From Nocardioides sp. YR527 (GTDB lineage Bacteria > Actinomycetota > Actinomycetes > Propionibacteriales > Nocardioidaceae), in assembly GCF_900101045.1 (NCBI RefSeq), contig NZ_FNFN01000002.1, positions 310,001 through 374,000 on the forward strand: a stretch of DNA of 64,000 nt, in the 5' to 3' direction. How positions within the stretch are numbered: position 1 is the stretch's first letter; each line of letters begins with the position of its first letter. Shown in pieces: positions 8,515 to 16,902 of the stretch. The notes beneath the pieces are model-generated. The model searched no databases and was not told where the DNA came from. It saw only the letters and a list, made by a program, of their open reading frames with translations. The translations under genes were made by a program, and so were the position numbers.

Positions 8515-9230
8515 CAGTTGCGGCCCTCCGTGCGGACCAGCTTCGCCGCGGCGTCAGGGTCGGTCGGCCCCTCCCCGTACGCAGGGCACAGCTGTGAGAC
8601 CGGACAGGCACCGCACGCCGGCTTCTGGGCGTGACAGATCCGTCGCCCGTGCCAGATCACGTGGTGGGACAGCATCGTCCAGTCCCGCTTCTCGAACAGC
8701 GCGCCGACCTCGTGCTCGACCTTGACCGGGTCCTTCTCGGTCGTCCAACCGAAGCGCCGCGAGAGCCGCCCGAAGTGCGTGTCGACGGTGATCCCGGGCT
8801 TGCCGAAGGCGTTGCCGAGCACCACGTTGGCGGTCTTGCGCCCGACGCCGGGCAGCTTCACCAGCTGCTCCAGGCGTGAGGGCACCTCGCCGTCGTACTC
8901 CTCCACCAGCACGGCGCTCAGCTTCAGCAGCGCCTCGGTCTTGGCACGGAAGAACCCGAGCGGCCCGACGAGCTGCTCCAGGTGCTCCCGGGGCGCCGCC
9001 GCCATCTCCTTCGCCGACGGGTAGGCCGCGAACAGCGCGGGGGAGGCCAGGTTGACCCGCTTGTCCGTGGTCTGCGCGCTCAGCACGGTCACGACCAGGC
9101 ACTCGAACGGGTTGGTGAAGTCGAGCTCGGCCTTCGCATCCGGGTAGGTCTCACCTAGAACGCGGTCGATCCGACGGGCACGACGCACCAGACCCAGGCG
9201 CGTCTCAGTCGCAAACTTCTGGGCAGGCAC
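8514..9230 (-). CDS. nth: endonuclease III
   Basis: A 238 aa DNA glycosylase/AP lyase for oxidised pyrimidines in base-excision repair. The helix-hairpin-helix LPGVGRKTANVVL contains the catalytic Lys, VDTHFGRLSRR the catalytic Asp, and CHAQKPACGACPVSQLC has the C-x6-C-x2-C-x5-C spacing of the [4Fe-4S] cluster. Length is slightly above E. coli Nth because of N- and C-terminal extensions. It is the first gene of a four-gene operon with stop/start overlaps. Confidence 0.96.
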   Translation of the reverse strand: MPAQKFATETRLGLVRRARRIDRVLGETYPDAKAELDFTNPFECLVVTVLSAQTTDKRVNLASPALFAAYPSAKEMAAAPREHLEQLVGPLGFFRAKTEALLKLSAVLVEEYDGEVPSRLEQLVKLPGVGRKTANVVLGNAFGKPGITVDTHFGRLSRRFGWTTEKDPVKVEHEVGALFEKRDWTMLSHHVIWHGRRICHAQKPACGACPVSQLCPAYGEGPTDPDAAAKLVRTEGRN

Positions 9231-9342
9231 GCAGCAAGGCTACGCGGCCGCACCGACAATCCCGATCCGGCCCGTAAGGCTGCTAGCACAAACACCGCTC
9301 AACACATGCACTTTCTGCGCTTATCGGTGGGGGATGTGCACT

Positions 9343-9358
9343 TGTGAGACGTTCCACA
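9343..9358. promoter_or_regulatory. CRP/GlxR-type operator
   Basis: TGTGAGACGTTCCACA matches TGTGA-N6-TCACA with one mismatch. It lies 50-75 bp upstream of the crp start, between divergent nth and crp. Autoregulation of crp is the simplest reading. Confidence 0.6.
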
Positions 9359-9408
9359 GATAGGATTCCCGGTGTAATACCCGCGGATGTGGGGAAAATC
9401 CAGGAGGA

Positions 9409-10095
9409 ATGGCCGCAATGGACAACGACGTACTCCGTCAGGCACCGCTCTTCAGCGCACTCGACGACGAGTCGATGACGGCCCTGCACGCCTCGATGGC
9501 AGAGTCGAAGCTCCGCCGCGGGGAGGTGCTCTTTCACGAGGGCGACTCCGGCGACAAGCTGTACGTCGTGATCGACGGCAAGGTGAAGCTCGGCCGCACC
9601 TCGTCCGACGGCCGCGAGAACCTGCTCGCCATCATGGGCCCCGGCCAGATGTTCGGTGAGCTCTCGCTCTTCGACCCTGGCCCCCGTTCGGCCACCGTCA
9701 CCGCGGTCACCGACTCCGCCTTCGCGAGCCTGTCGCACGAGGACCTCCTCAAGTGGCTCGAGGGCCGCCCGGTCGTCGCCCGCGGCCTCCTCGCCCAGCT
9801 GGCCGGCCGACTCCGCAAGGCCAACGACGTCGTCGCCGACCTCGTCTTCTCCGACGTCCCCGGCCGTGTCGCGAAGGCCCTGCTCGACCTCGCCGACCGC
9901 TTCGGCCGCACCGCCGACGACGGCGTCCACGTCCACCACGACCTCACCCAGGAGGAGCTCGCCCAGCTCGTCGGCGCCTCCCGCGAGACCGTCAACAAGG
10001 CCCTGGCCGACTTCGCCAGCCGCGGCTGGCTCCGCCTCGAGCCGCGCAGCGTGGTCATCATGGACATCGAGCGCATGGCCCGCCGCGCCCGTTAG
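9409..10095 (+). CDS. crp: CRP/FNR-family transcription regulator
   Basis: 228 aa. Residues about 15-125 form the cyclic-nucleotide-binding beta-barrel, with the phosphate-binding cassette FGELSLFDPGPRSATV. Residues 150-215 hold the winged helix with recognition helix SRETVNKALADFASRG. It is the orthologue by position of Rv3676, the cAMP-responsive CRP, and is similar to GlxR of corynebacteria. AGGAGG at 9401-9406 is only about 2 nt from ATG 9409 and 11 nt from ATG 9418, so the protein may really start at MDNDVLRQ (9418). A CRP-like site lies in its own promoter region. Confidence 0.93.
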   Translation: MAAMDNDVLRQAPLFSALDDESMTALHASMAESKLRRGEVLFHEGDSGDKLYVVIDGKVKLGRTSSDGRENLLAIMGPGQMFGELSLFDPGPRSATVTAVTDSAFASLSHEDLLKWLEGRPVVARGLLAQLAGRLRKANDVVADLVFSDVPGRVAKALLDLADRFGRTADDGVHVHHDLTQEELAQLVGASRETVNKALADFASRGWLRLEPRSVVIMDIERMARRAR

Positions 10096-10118
10096 TCCTT
10101 CTCCTTCCACAGGCATCC

Positions 10119-10159
10119 GGCCTCCTTCCACCTGGCGTAACAGCAGGTGAGAGGAGGCC
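10119..10159. terminator. hairpin between convergent crp and YdeI-like genes
   Basis: GGCCTCCTTCCACCTG (10119-10134) pairs with 10144-10159 at 14 of 16 positions around a 9-nt loop, 24 bp after the crp stop. Confidence 0.65.
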
Positions 10160-10206
10160 GACGTGCATTTCAGATCGGAATTCCCGGTCCCCGCCCATGA
10201 CCGGGG

Positions 10207-10803
10207 CTACTGAGGCTGACGCTTCTGGGGATAGAAAGTCTCGTGGCGGGCGAGCATGGCGACGAACTCCTCGACCTTGCGCGCCCGAGCGGCCTCGGTC
10301 TTCAGGGCGGTGATGCGGTGATAGAGGGCGAAACGGTTCTGGGATGTGAGGACGTCGTACATCGCCTGCGCCTCGGGCACCGCGGCGATCGCGGCGAGGA
10401 GGTCGGGCGGGGTCTCGGCGGTGGCTGGACCCGCGTACGCGGCCTCCCACCGCCCATCCGCCTTCGCCGCCTCCACGACGGCCCGCCCGGCGGCGGTCAT
10501 CCGGCCCTCGGCCTCGAGGCGGCCGATGTGCTCGACGTTCCTCAGTGACCAGCGGCTCTTCGGCCCACGCGGGGTGAACCGCTGGAACGACGACTGCTCG
10601 TCGCGCCGCCGGGCCTGGCCGTCGATCCAGCCGAAGCAGAGCGCTTCGTCGAGCGCGGTCTGCCAGGCCAACGTGGTGAGCGTGCCGCCCTTCTTGGTCA
10701 GCACCAGCCAGACCGCGGGCGTGTCGGCATGGTGCTCCTCCAGCCAGGCCCGCCACGCGGGCGGGTCGGGAAGCAGGAGCTCGACTCCGGGCAGGATGGC
10801 CAT
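10207..10803 (-). CDS. YdeI/OmpD-associated family protein
   Basis: A 198 aa protein recognisable from WRAWLEEHHADTPAVWLVLTK near the N-terminus and YHRITALKTEAARARKVEEF near the C-terminus, the signature helix of the bacteriocin-protection YdeI/OmpD-associated family. CFGWIDGQARRRDEQSSFQR is the conserved central segment. No signal peptide or membrane helix is seen. The function is not established in actinobacteria. It is monocistronic, convergent with crp, and 17 bp downstream of the MBL gene. Confidence 0.8.
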   Translation of the reverse strand: MAILPGVELLLPDPPAWRAWLEEHHADTPAVWLVLTKKGGTLTTLAWQTALDEALCFGWIDGQARRRDEQSSFQRFTPRGPKSRWSLRNVEHIGRLEAEGRMTAAGRAVVEAAKADGRWEAAYAGPATAETPPDLLAAIAAVPEAQAMYDVLTSQNRFALYHRITALKTEAARARKVEEFVAMLARHETFYPQKRQPQ

Positions 10804-10820
10804 GAGCCGAACAGTAGGCC

Positions 10821-11615
10821 TCAGCGCTCGGCGAGGTAAGCCAATTGCGCCCTCACCGAGAGCTCGGCGGCACCCCAGAGGACCTGGTCGACGTCGGCGT
10901 ACACGATCTCGACGATCGCCCGCGGATCCGCATCCGCAGGGGTGGTGCCGAGCCCGGAGAGAGCCTCCTCGACCTGGCCGAGGCGTTCGCGGCGGTGGGA
11001 GATGTAGTAGTCGAGAGCTCCGAGCGCGTTGCCGATGACCGGGCCATGACCGGGCCAGACGCTGCCGACACCGTGCTCGGAGGCGAGGGCGTGGAGGCGG
11101 TCGAGCGAGTCGAGATAGGCACCCAGTTCGCCGTCGGGATGGGCGACCACGGTCGTCCCCCGCCCGAGGACGGTGTCACCGGTCAGCACAGCCCCGTCGG
11201 CGGGCAGCCAGAAGGACAGCGAGTCCGCGGTGTGCCCGGGAGTCCCGACGACGCGAATCTCCAGCCCGTCGACCTCGATGACGTCGCCGTCCCCGAGCCC
11301 CTCGGTTCCGAGCCGGTATTCAGGATCAAGAGCGCGTACGCCTGCCCCAACCCGCTCCGCGAAGGCCCGTGCCGCCTCGGAGTGGTCATAGTGATGATGG
11401 GTCAGCAGCACCGTCGCGACCTCGCCTGCGGCCTCCGCGACGGCATCGAGGTGCCCCTCGTCGAGAGGGCCGGGGTCGATCACGACCGACCGGCGCGCAC
11501 CAGGCTCGCGCAGCACCCAGGTGTTGGTGCCGTCGAGCGACATGATGCCGGGGTTGGGCGCAAGGATGCACTGACCGCGCTCCCCGAAGACCCCACCTGA
11601 CCAGGACTCGTTCAT
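10821..11615 (-). CDS. MBL-fold metallo-hydrolase
   Basis: A 264 aa cytoplasmic metallo-beta-lactamase-fold protein. Zinc ligands are visible in LTHHHYDHSE (HxHxDH), GTPGHTADS and VWPGHGPV. The C-terminal helical region resembles the LACTB2-type extension, so an RNase or thioesterase-like activity is possible. The substrate cannot be read from sequence. It corresponds by position to Rv3677c. It overlaps the upstream NUDIX gene by 4 nt. Confidence 0.87.
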   Translation of the reverse strand: MNESWSGGVFGERGQCILAPNPGIMSLDGTNTWVLREPGARRSVVIDPGPLDEGHLDAVAEAAGEVATVLLTHHHYDHSEAARAFAERVGAGVRALDPEYRLGTEGLGDGDVIEVDGLEIRVVGTPGHTADSLSFWLPADGAVLTGDTVLGRGTTVVAHPDGELGAYLDSLDRLHALASEHGVGSVWPGHGPVIGNALGALDYYISHRRERLGQVEEALSGLGTTPADADPRAIVEIVYADVDQVLWGAAELSVRAQLAYLAER

Positions 11616-12517
11616 GGGCGTCCCCTTCCGGCGACGAGTGAGGCGTGCAGCGGCATCATCGACAGCGTGTGGCCGCCGTCGACCTCCGCGACGGTCGGCG
11701 TGAACATCGTCAGCTCACGCTCCTCGGCGGCCGCGAGAACCTCGTCCTCCGAGCCGATCGAGGAGACCTCGAGACAGTTGAGGTAGGTCGGCGGCATCAT
11801 CGCCAGCTCGCCGGCCTCGACCTGGGCGACCGCATCAGCGGTGCCCAGCCAGAGCACCGAGGAGGACTCGCTCGACACGTCGCGCGTCACCTGCCCCTCG
11901 GGCAGCCGCGCGACGAAGAACCAGGTCGCGAAGCGCTTCGGCTCGAAGACGGGCGTCGTCCACGCGGCCCACGGCGCCAGCAGATCCGTACGCAGCACCA
12001 GCCCGCGCCGGGTCAGCAGCTCGGTCAGCGACAGCGAGCGCGACTCCAGAGCGACCCGGTCCGCCTCCCACTCCGGGCCCGAGACGTCGTCGACGACGGC
12101 ATCGCCCGACGGCCCCGCGAGCAGGACCCCGCACTCTTCGAACGTCTCCCGCACCGCCGCGGCGACCAGCGCCCGCGCGCGGGACTCATCGACCCCGAGC
12201 CGGCGCGCCCACTCACCGGCGGACGGCCCGGCCCAGCAGGAGTCGGGCAGCTCGGCGTCGCGTACGTCCACGCCGCCGCCGGGGAAGACAGCCATCCCGG
12301 CGGCGAACCCCATCGTCAGCTGCCGGCGGAGCAGGTAGACCTCAGGGCCAGAATCAGCTCCGGAGCCCGGCCGGAGCAGGAGCACCGTCGCCGCGTCGCG
12401 CGGCTCGACCGGGGTGCGTACGCCCTGGGCGTACTCCCCGGCCAACGCCACGATGTCGTCACCAAGCCGGACTGGAGGGATCGGGATACGCACGCTCGTC
12501 ACTGTAGCGACGCTCAC
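11612..12517 (-). CDS. NUDIX hydrolase with split NUDIX box
   Basis: 301 aa. FPGGGVDVRD starts the NUDIX motif and LVAAAVRETFEECGVLLAG completes it, but about 40 residues separate the two halves, as in the NUDT19/RNA-pyrophosphohydrolase-like branch found in actinobacteria. The glutamates of REtxEECG are present. The substrate is unknown; CoA esters are known for NUDT19-type relatives. It is the first gene of a pair with the MBL hydrolase and sits 27 bp downstream of the RidA gene, so all four genes 13155-10821 may be one transcript. Confidence 0.84.
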   Translation of the reverse strand: MSVATVTSVRIPIPPVRLGDDIVALAGEYAQGVRTPVEPRDAATVLLLRPGSGADSGPEVYLLRRQLTMGFAAGMAVFPGGGVDVRDAELPDSCWAGPSAGEWARRLGVDESRARALVAAAVRETFEECGVLLAGPSGDAVVDDVSGPEWEADRVALESRSLSLTELLTRRGLVLRTDLLAPWAAWTTPVFEPKRFATWFFVARLPEGQVTRDVSSESSSVLWLGTADAVAQVEAGELAMMPPTYLNCLEVSSIGSEDEVLAAAEERELTMFTPTVAEVDGGHTLSMMPLHASLVAGRGRP

Positions 12518-12544
12518 ACCCGCGCCCTACCCCCGATCCGAGGG

Positions 12545-13003
12545 TCAGACTTCGACGATGATCTCCACCTCGACAGGCGCGTCGAGCGGCAGAACGGGCA
12601 CGCCGACGGCGGAACGCGTGTGGCGGCCGGCGTCACCGAAGACCTTGCCGAGCAGCTCGGAGGCACCGTTGGCGATGCTCGGCTGGGCGGTGAAGTCGGG
12701 AGTGGAGGCGACGAAGCAGGTCACCTTGACGACCCGTTTGACCAGCGACAGGTCGCCGATCTCGGCCTTGACCGCGGCGAGCGCGTTGAGCGCGCACTGC
12801 TGCGCGGCCGCCACGCCCTCCTCGGGCGAGACCTCGCCACCGAGCTTGCCGGTGGACAGCAGCGCGCCGTCCTTCATCGGCAGCTGGCCGGACGTGAAGA
12901 CGTAGTCGCCGGTGCGAAGCGCCGGGATGTAGGCCGCCACCGGAGGAACGACCTCCGGCACCGACAGCCCGAGCTCGGCGAGGACCTCCTCGGGCGCGCT
13001 CAC
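12545..13003 (-). CDS. RidA family protein (Rv3678c type)
   Basis: A 152 aa protein of the RidA/YjgF/Rid fold, which in studied members hydrolyses reactive enamine/imine intermediates. SGQLPMKDGALLSTGKLGG and VKVTCFVASTPDF are typical. The frame runs open to 13387, but the GTG at 13003 overlaps the DUF4177 stop (GTGA) and gives the usual length, so that start is used. The conserved C-terminal Arg motif (RSAVGVPVLPLDAPVEVE) is present. Partner of the preceding tiny gene in actinobacteria generally. Confidence 0.9.
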   Translation of the reverse strand: MSAPEEVLAELGLSVPEVVPPVAAYIPALRTGDYVFTSGQLPMKDGALLSTGKLGGEVSPEEGVAAAQQCALNALAAVKAEIGDLSLVKRVVKVTCFVASTPDFTAQPSIANGASELLGKVFGDAGRHTRSAVGVPVLPLDAPVEVEIIVEV

Positions 13004-13155
13004 TCCGAGACCGCCCGCTTGAAGAAGCCGACGTAGTTGCCGGTGCCGTTGTCGAGGATGGAGACGAGCTCCCACCCGTCGGCACCGAAGTTGTTGAGAA
13101 TCTGCGCCGCAGCGTGGTTGAGGATCGGCGCTACCTGGTACTCCCACTTGGTCAT
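13000..13155 (-). CDS. DUF4177 small protein
   Basis: A 51 aa protein beginning MTKWEYQVAPILNHAAAQIL and containing GADGWELVSI, the signature of DUF4177. It ends FFKRAVSE. Its stop overlaps the RidA start by 4 nt. M. tuberculosis has the same pair, Rv3678A then Rv3678c. The function is unknown; the invariant coupling suggests it acts with the RidA protein. Confidence 0.87.
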   Translation of the reverse strand: MTKWEYQVAPILNHAAAQILNNFGADGWELVSILDNGTGNYVGFFKRAVSE

Positions 13156-13247
13156 ATCGGCACCCTACTTCGCGGACCCGTGGACCGGTCTCCCGACGAG
13201 ATGGTTTGACCTTCCAACCGACGGCGAGGCCCACTATCGTCAGGTCC

Positions 13248-14060
13248 GTGACTTCCGCAGAGCAGCTGAAGACGTACGTCGACTCCTGGTGGTCCTCCGT
13301 CCAGGACCTCCTCACGCTCCTCGAGGATCTCTCCGAGCCCGACTGGGACCGGCCCACCGACCTCCCCGGCTGGGACGTACGCGCCATCGCCTCCCATGTC
13401 GCTCATCTCGAGGGCCTCACCGCCGGCGCGCCCCGCGAGGACGCCACCGTCCCCGAGTCCGCCCACATCAAGTCGCCGATGGGCCAGTTCACCGAGATCG
13501 GCGTGCTCACCCGCCGCGAGGCCTCACCGGCGAGCATCATCGACGAGATCCGCCGCTACTCCGCCGTACGTCACGACGAGCTGCTCGCCTCCCCGCCCGA
13601 GGACCCCGCGGTGCCGGCGTCCGGCATCTTCGGCGCCCTCGGGTGGACGACCGGCAAGCTGCTCCGCAACCGGCCGCTCGACGTCTGGCTGCACGAGCAG
13701 GACATCCGCCGCGCCACCGGCCGCCCTGGCCACCTCGACAGCCCCGGCGCCCTCCACACCGCCGACTACCTGCTCGAAGGCGTCGGCTTCGTGCTCGCGA
13801 AGAAGGCCGGCGGCGCCCCTGGTGCCACGGTCGTCGTCGAGGTCGAGGGCCACGCCCCCTACGCGTTCACCGTCACCAAGGAGGGCAAGGGCGTCCCGGT
13901 GGCCGACCCGACCGCACCCACCGTCACCCTCCGCACCGACCGGGAGACGTACGTCCTCCTCGCCGGCGGCCGTGCCTCCGGCGACCCGAGCAAGGTCGAG
14001 ATCACCGGCGACACCGTGCTCGGCACCAAGATCGTCGAGAACCTCAACATCACCCCCTGA
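13248..14060 (+). CDS. maleylpyruvate isomerase-like, mycothiol-dependent (DinB-fold) enzyme
   Basis: A 270 aa protein of the TIGR03083/MDMPI type. The N-terminal four-helix DinB-like domain has LPGWDVRAIASHVAHLEG, with His positions expected to bind a divalent metal. The C-terminal part resembles an SCP2/MDMPI-C lid (APTVTLRTDRETYVLLAGGR). Family members use mycothiol, the actinobacterial thiol, for isomerase or transfer reactions; the actual substrate is not readable. The GTG at 13248 is preferred because the earlier in-frame start at 13206 lacks a ribosome site. Confidence 0.82.
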   Translation: MTSAEQLKTYVDSWWSSVQDLLTLLEDLSEPDWDRPTDLPGWDVRAIASHVAHLEGLTAGAPREDATVPESAHIKSPMGQFTEIGVLTRREASPASIIDEIRRYSAVRHDELLASPPEDPAVPASGIFGALGWTTGKLLRNRPLDVWLHEQDIRRATGRPGHLDSPGALHTADYLLEGVGFVLAKKAGGAPGATVVVEVEGHAPYAFTVTKEGKGVPVADPTAPTVTLRTDRETYVLLAGGRASGDPSKVEITGDTVLGTKIVENLNITP

Positions 14061-14106
14061 GTTGTGAACCTGAGAGTGATCTATAGGTCACTCTCAGGTT
14101 CACAAC
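14061..14106. terminator. perfect 19-bp inverted repeat
   Basis: GTTGTGAACCTGAGAGTGA (14061-14079) and its exact complement (14088-14106) flank an 8-nt loop and begin immediately after the stop codon of the preceding gene. There is no T-run. It lies 28 bp before the ArsA-like gene, so it could instead be an operator or an RNA stem. Confidence 0.55.
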
Positions 14107-14133
14107 ACCCCGGGCCCGGATAAAGTCAGGTCC

Positions 14134-15150
14134 ATGAGTTCCGACTGGCCCCACGTGCAGCTGCATGTGGTGACCGGCAAGGGCGGCACGGGCAAGTCGA
14201 CGGTGGCTGCGGCTCTCGCGCTCGGGCTGGCCTCCCACGGGAAGAACGTCCTGCTCTGTGAGGTCGAGGGCCGCCAAGGGGTGGCGCGGATGTTCGACGT
14301 CGACCCGCTGCCCTACGCCGAGACTCGCATCGCGACCGGGCTGCGGATGCGGTCGCGATCGGGTGCCGACGCCGAGCCGGGCAACGTCTACGCGCTGCAC
14401 ATCGCCCCGGAGGAAGCCCTCCTCGAATACCTCAAGATGTACTACAAGCTCGGTCCCGCCGGCCGTGCCCTCGACCGCTTCGGCGTCGTCGAGTTCGCGA
14501 CCACGATCGCGCCTGGGGTCAGGGACGTCCTCCTCACCGGCAAGCTCTTCGAGGCCGTCCAGCGCAACAGCCGCAACAAGGGCGCGCGGACCTACGACGC
14601 CGTCGTGCTCGACGCTCCCCCGACCGGCCGGATCACCACCTTCCTCAACGTGTCCGAGTCGGTCGCGGGTCTGGCCAAGGTCGGCCCGATCAAGAACCAG
14701 GCCGACACCATGATGACCCTGTTCCGCTCCCGCCGCACCGTGGTCCATCTGGTCACGCTGCTGGAGGAGATGCCGGTCCAGGAGACCGCCGACGGCATCA
14801 GCGACCTGCGCGCCGCCGGCCTCCCCGTGGGCGGCGTCATCGTCAACCAGGTGCGCCCCCGGGACCTCCCCGACGAGTCGCTCGCCCCCGCCCTCGCCGG
14901 CACCCTCGACAGCGACAAGATCGCCGAGGACCTCAAGCACGCCGGCGTCGAACCCGACCCCGCCCTGATCTCCGCCCTCACTCTCGAGGCGAAGGAGTAC
15001 GCCGAGCGCCGAGCCCTCGAGGACGCCCAGCGCGACCTCGTCGCCGGCCTCGGGGTCCCGACCTACGAGCTCGATCGGATCGCCGGCGGGATCGACATCG
15101 GCGGGCTCTACGAGCTCGCGGCCGAGCTCAAGGATCAGGGGCTCGCATGA
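14134..15150 (+). CDS. ArsA/Get3-like ATPase, first subunit
   Basis: A 338 aa P-loop ATPase of the deviant Walker A type: VVTGKGGTGKSTVAAALA with the signature Lys before GTGKS. Switch regions are DAPPTGRIT and the A-loop-like VNQVRPRD. It pairs with the next gene, overlapping it by 4 nt (ATGA). The pair matches Rv3679-Rv3680, reported to form a complex with structural similarity to the tail-anchored-protein targeting factor Get3. No arsenite pump (ArsB) is nearby, so arsenic export is unlikely. Confidence 0.87.
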   Translation: MSSDWPHVQLHVVTGKGGTGKSTVAAALALGLASHGKNVLLCEVEGRQGVARMFDVDPLPYAETRIATGLRMRSRSGADAEPGNVYALHIAPEEALLEYLKMYYKLGPAGRALDRFGVVEFATTIAPGVRDVLLTGKLFEAVQRNSRNKGARTYDAVVLDAPPTGRITTFLNVSESVAGLAKVGPIKNQADTMMTLFRSRRTVVHLVTLLEEMPVQETADGISDLRAAGLPVGGVIVNQVRPRDLPDESLAPALAGTLDSDKIAEDLKHAGVEPDPALISALTLEAKEYAERRALEDAQRDLVAGLGVPTYELDRIAGGIDIGGLYELAAELKDQGLA

Positions 15151-16313
15151 CGGCACGTCCCCGCGTCGGCCCGTTGGCCGCCCACGCCGACCACACCCGG
15201 GCCCTCGACGTCGACCGGCTGCTCGACGACCGCGACACCCACATCATCGTCTGCTGCGGCAGCGGCGGCGTGGGCAAGACGACCACCTCGGCGGCGCTCG
15301 CGCTCCGGGCAGCAGAGCGGGGCCGGAAGGTCGTCGTGCTGACGATCGACCCCGCCCGCAGGCTGGCCCAGTCGATGGGCATCGACCAGCTCGACAACAC
15401 TCCTCGTCCAGTCCCCGGCATCGGGCCAGGCACCCTCGACGCGATGATGCTCGACATGAAGCGCACCTTCGACGAGGTGGTCGAGTCCCAGGCCAGCCCC
15501 GAGAAGGCGCAGCAGATCCTCAACAACCAGTTCTACATCGCGCTGAGCTCCAGCTTCGCGGGCACACAGGAATACATGGCGATGGAGAAGCTCGGCCAGC
15601 TCTACCGCGACTCCTTCGCCCACAACGGCGGCAACGGCGACTACGACCTGATCGTCGTCGACACACCTCCGAGCCGAAGCGCCCTGGACTTCCTCGACGC
15701 CCCCGAGCGCCTCTCCAGCTTCCTCGACGGGCGCTTCCTGCGCCTGATGCTGGCCCCGGCCAAGGGGCCGGTCCGGCTGATGTCGGCCGGGATCAACATC
15801 GTCACCAACGCGCTCAAGAAGGTGCTCGGCGGGCAGATGCTCACCGACCTGCAGACCTTCGTGACCGCGCTCGACACCGTCTTCGGTGGTTTCCGGCAAC
15901 GGGCCCAGGAGACGTACGCACTGCTACAGGCCGACGAGACCGCCTTCCTCGTCATCGCCGCCCCCGAGCCCGACGCGCTCCGGGAGGCCGCCTACTTCGT
16001 CGAGCGGCTCTCCGGTGACCGGATGCCGCTCCAGGGCCTGGTCGTCAACCGAGCCACGCTGCCCGACGACGCCGCGCTCACTGCGGCCGCTGCGGGAGCC
16101 GCCTCCGAGCGTCTCCCCGACGCGCCGCTCACCGCCGGGCTGCTGCGACTCCATGCCGACCGCGCGCTCCTGGTCGAGCGCCAGGACCAGCTGCGCGAGC
16201 GCTTCGCGGTGGCCCACCCCCAGGTGCCGACCACCGTCGTGCCGGCGCTGCCCGGTGACGTACACGATCTCGACGGGCTCCGCGAGATCGCCCGGTTGCT
16301 GGCCCGAGGCTGA
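15147..16313 (+). CDS. ArsA/Get3-like ATPase, second subunit
   Basis: A 388 aa partner ATPase. Walker A is CGSGGVGKTTTSAALAL and TIDPARRLAQSMGI is the switch region. DTPPSRSALDFLDAPERL holds the second motif and VNRATLPDD lies near the adenine site. It starts within the last codon of the first subunit, so the two are translationally coupled. It probably forms a heteromeric ATPase with it. A perfect 15-bp hairpin follows 18 bp after the stop. Confidence 0.87.
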   Translation: MTARPRVGPLAAHADHTRALDVDRLLDDRDTHIIVCCGSGGVGKTTTSAALALRAAERGRKVVVLTIDPARRLAQSMGIDQLDNTPRPVPGIGPGTLDAMMLDMKRTFDEVVESQASPEKAQQILNNQFYIALSSSFAGTQEYMAMEKLGQLYRDSFAHNGGNGDYDLIVVDTPPSRSALDFLDAPERLSSFLDGRFLRLMLAPAKGPVRLMSAGINIVTNALKKVLGGQMLTDLQTFVTALDTVFGGFRQRAQETYALLQADETAFLVIAAPEPDALREAAYFVERLSGDRMPLQGLVVNRATLPDDAALTAAAAGAASERLPDAPLTAGLLRLHADRALLVERQDQLRERFAVAHPQVPTTVVPALPGDVHDLDGLREIARLLARG

Positions 16314-16331
16314 GCACCTGAAAACGGGGTC

Positions 16332-16364
16332 GAGCCAGGACGTACGAAACGTACGTCCTGGCTC
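16332..16364. terminator. 15-bp perfect hairpin after the ArsA-like pair
   Basis: GAGCCAGGACGTACG (16332-16346), loop AAA, then the exact complement (16350-16364). It lies between convergent ArsA-like and whiB genes, without a T-run. Confidence 0.7.
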
Positions 16365-16407
16365 AGACCAAGATCTTCAGCGATCCACTCGAGTAGGGGA
16401 CGGGTGG

Positions 16408-16683
16408 TCACTCCACCGAGGCACGGGTGCGCGCGGCCTCGAGCACGGCGCGCCAGGAGGCGTTCGGGCTGCGGCGGAGCAGCGCACGACGCTCGCGCTC
16501 GGTCATGCCGCCCCAGACACCCCACTCGATCTGGTTGTCGAGCGCCTCGGCGAGGCATTCGGTGCGGACGACGCACCCGGAACAGACCATCTTGGCCTTG
16601 TTCTGTTCGGCTCCACGCACGAAGAGCTCGTCAGGCTCGTTCTCACGACAAGCGGCCTGCAGCGACCATTCATCAACCCACAT
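16408..16683 (-). CDS. WhiB-family iron-sulfur regulator (WhiB4-like by position)
   Basis: A 91 aa regulator. The four cluster cysteines are C12, C34, C37 and C43 (CSGCVVRTEC), followed by the GVWGG turn that contacts the sigma factor. The basic C-terminus (RERRALLRR) is the DNA-contact region. Its place beside the ArsA-like pair and divergent from ponA matches Rv3681c (WhiB4), a redox-responsive regulator. An 18-bp palindrome lies in the shared promoter region with ponA. Confidence 0.92.
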   Translation of the reverse strand: MWVDEWSLQAACRENEPDELFVRGAEQNKAKMVCSGCVVRTECLAEALDNQIEWGVWGGMTERERRALLRRSPNASWRAVLEAARTRASVE

Positions 16684-16823
16684 TGTGTGCCATCCCTTCG
16701 TCGGAGCGCTTCGCCCTCCCCAATTTGACGGCGTGGGCGCCCGTGCGGACTAAAGGTTAAGGACCCGAGCCTGTCGAGTGACACACCCTTCTGGCCCAAA
16801 GTACGTAGTTCGAAATGACTAGT

Positions 16824-16841
16824 AGGGGTCCTAGGACCCCT
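16824..16841. promoter_or_regulatory. 18-bp perfect palindrome in the whiB-ponA divergent promoter region
   Basis: AGGGGTCCTAGGACCCCT is a perfect palindrome located 62 bp upstream of the ponA start and 141 bp upstream of the whiB start. No factor is assigned. Confidence 0.5.
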
Positions 16842-16902
16842 TTGTGGCCTCCCTGTCCGGCTACATTTGCGAATCATGTGCTATTAGCCGCGATCACCTA
16901 CG

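Noticed and set aside
14134..16313. Arsenite export operon
   Set aside because: The ATPases are ArsA-like, but there is no ArsB, ArsC or ArsR, and the pair matches Rv3679-Rv3680.
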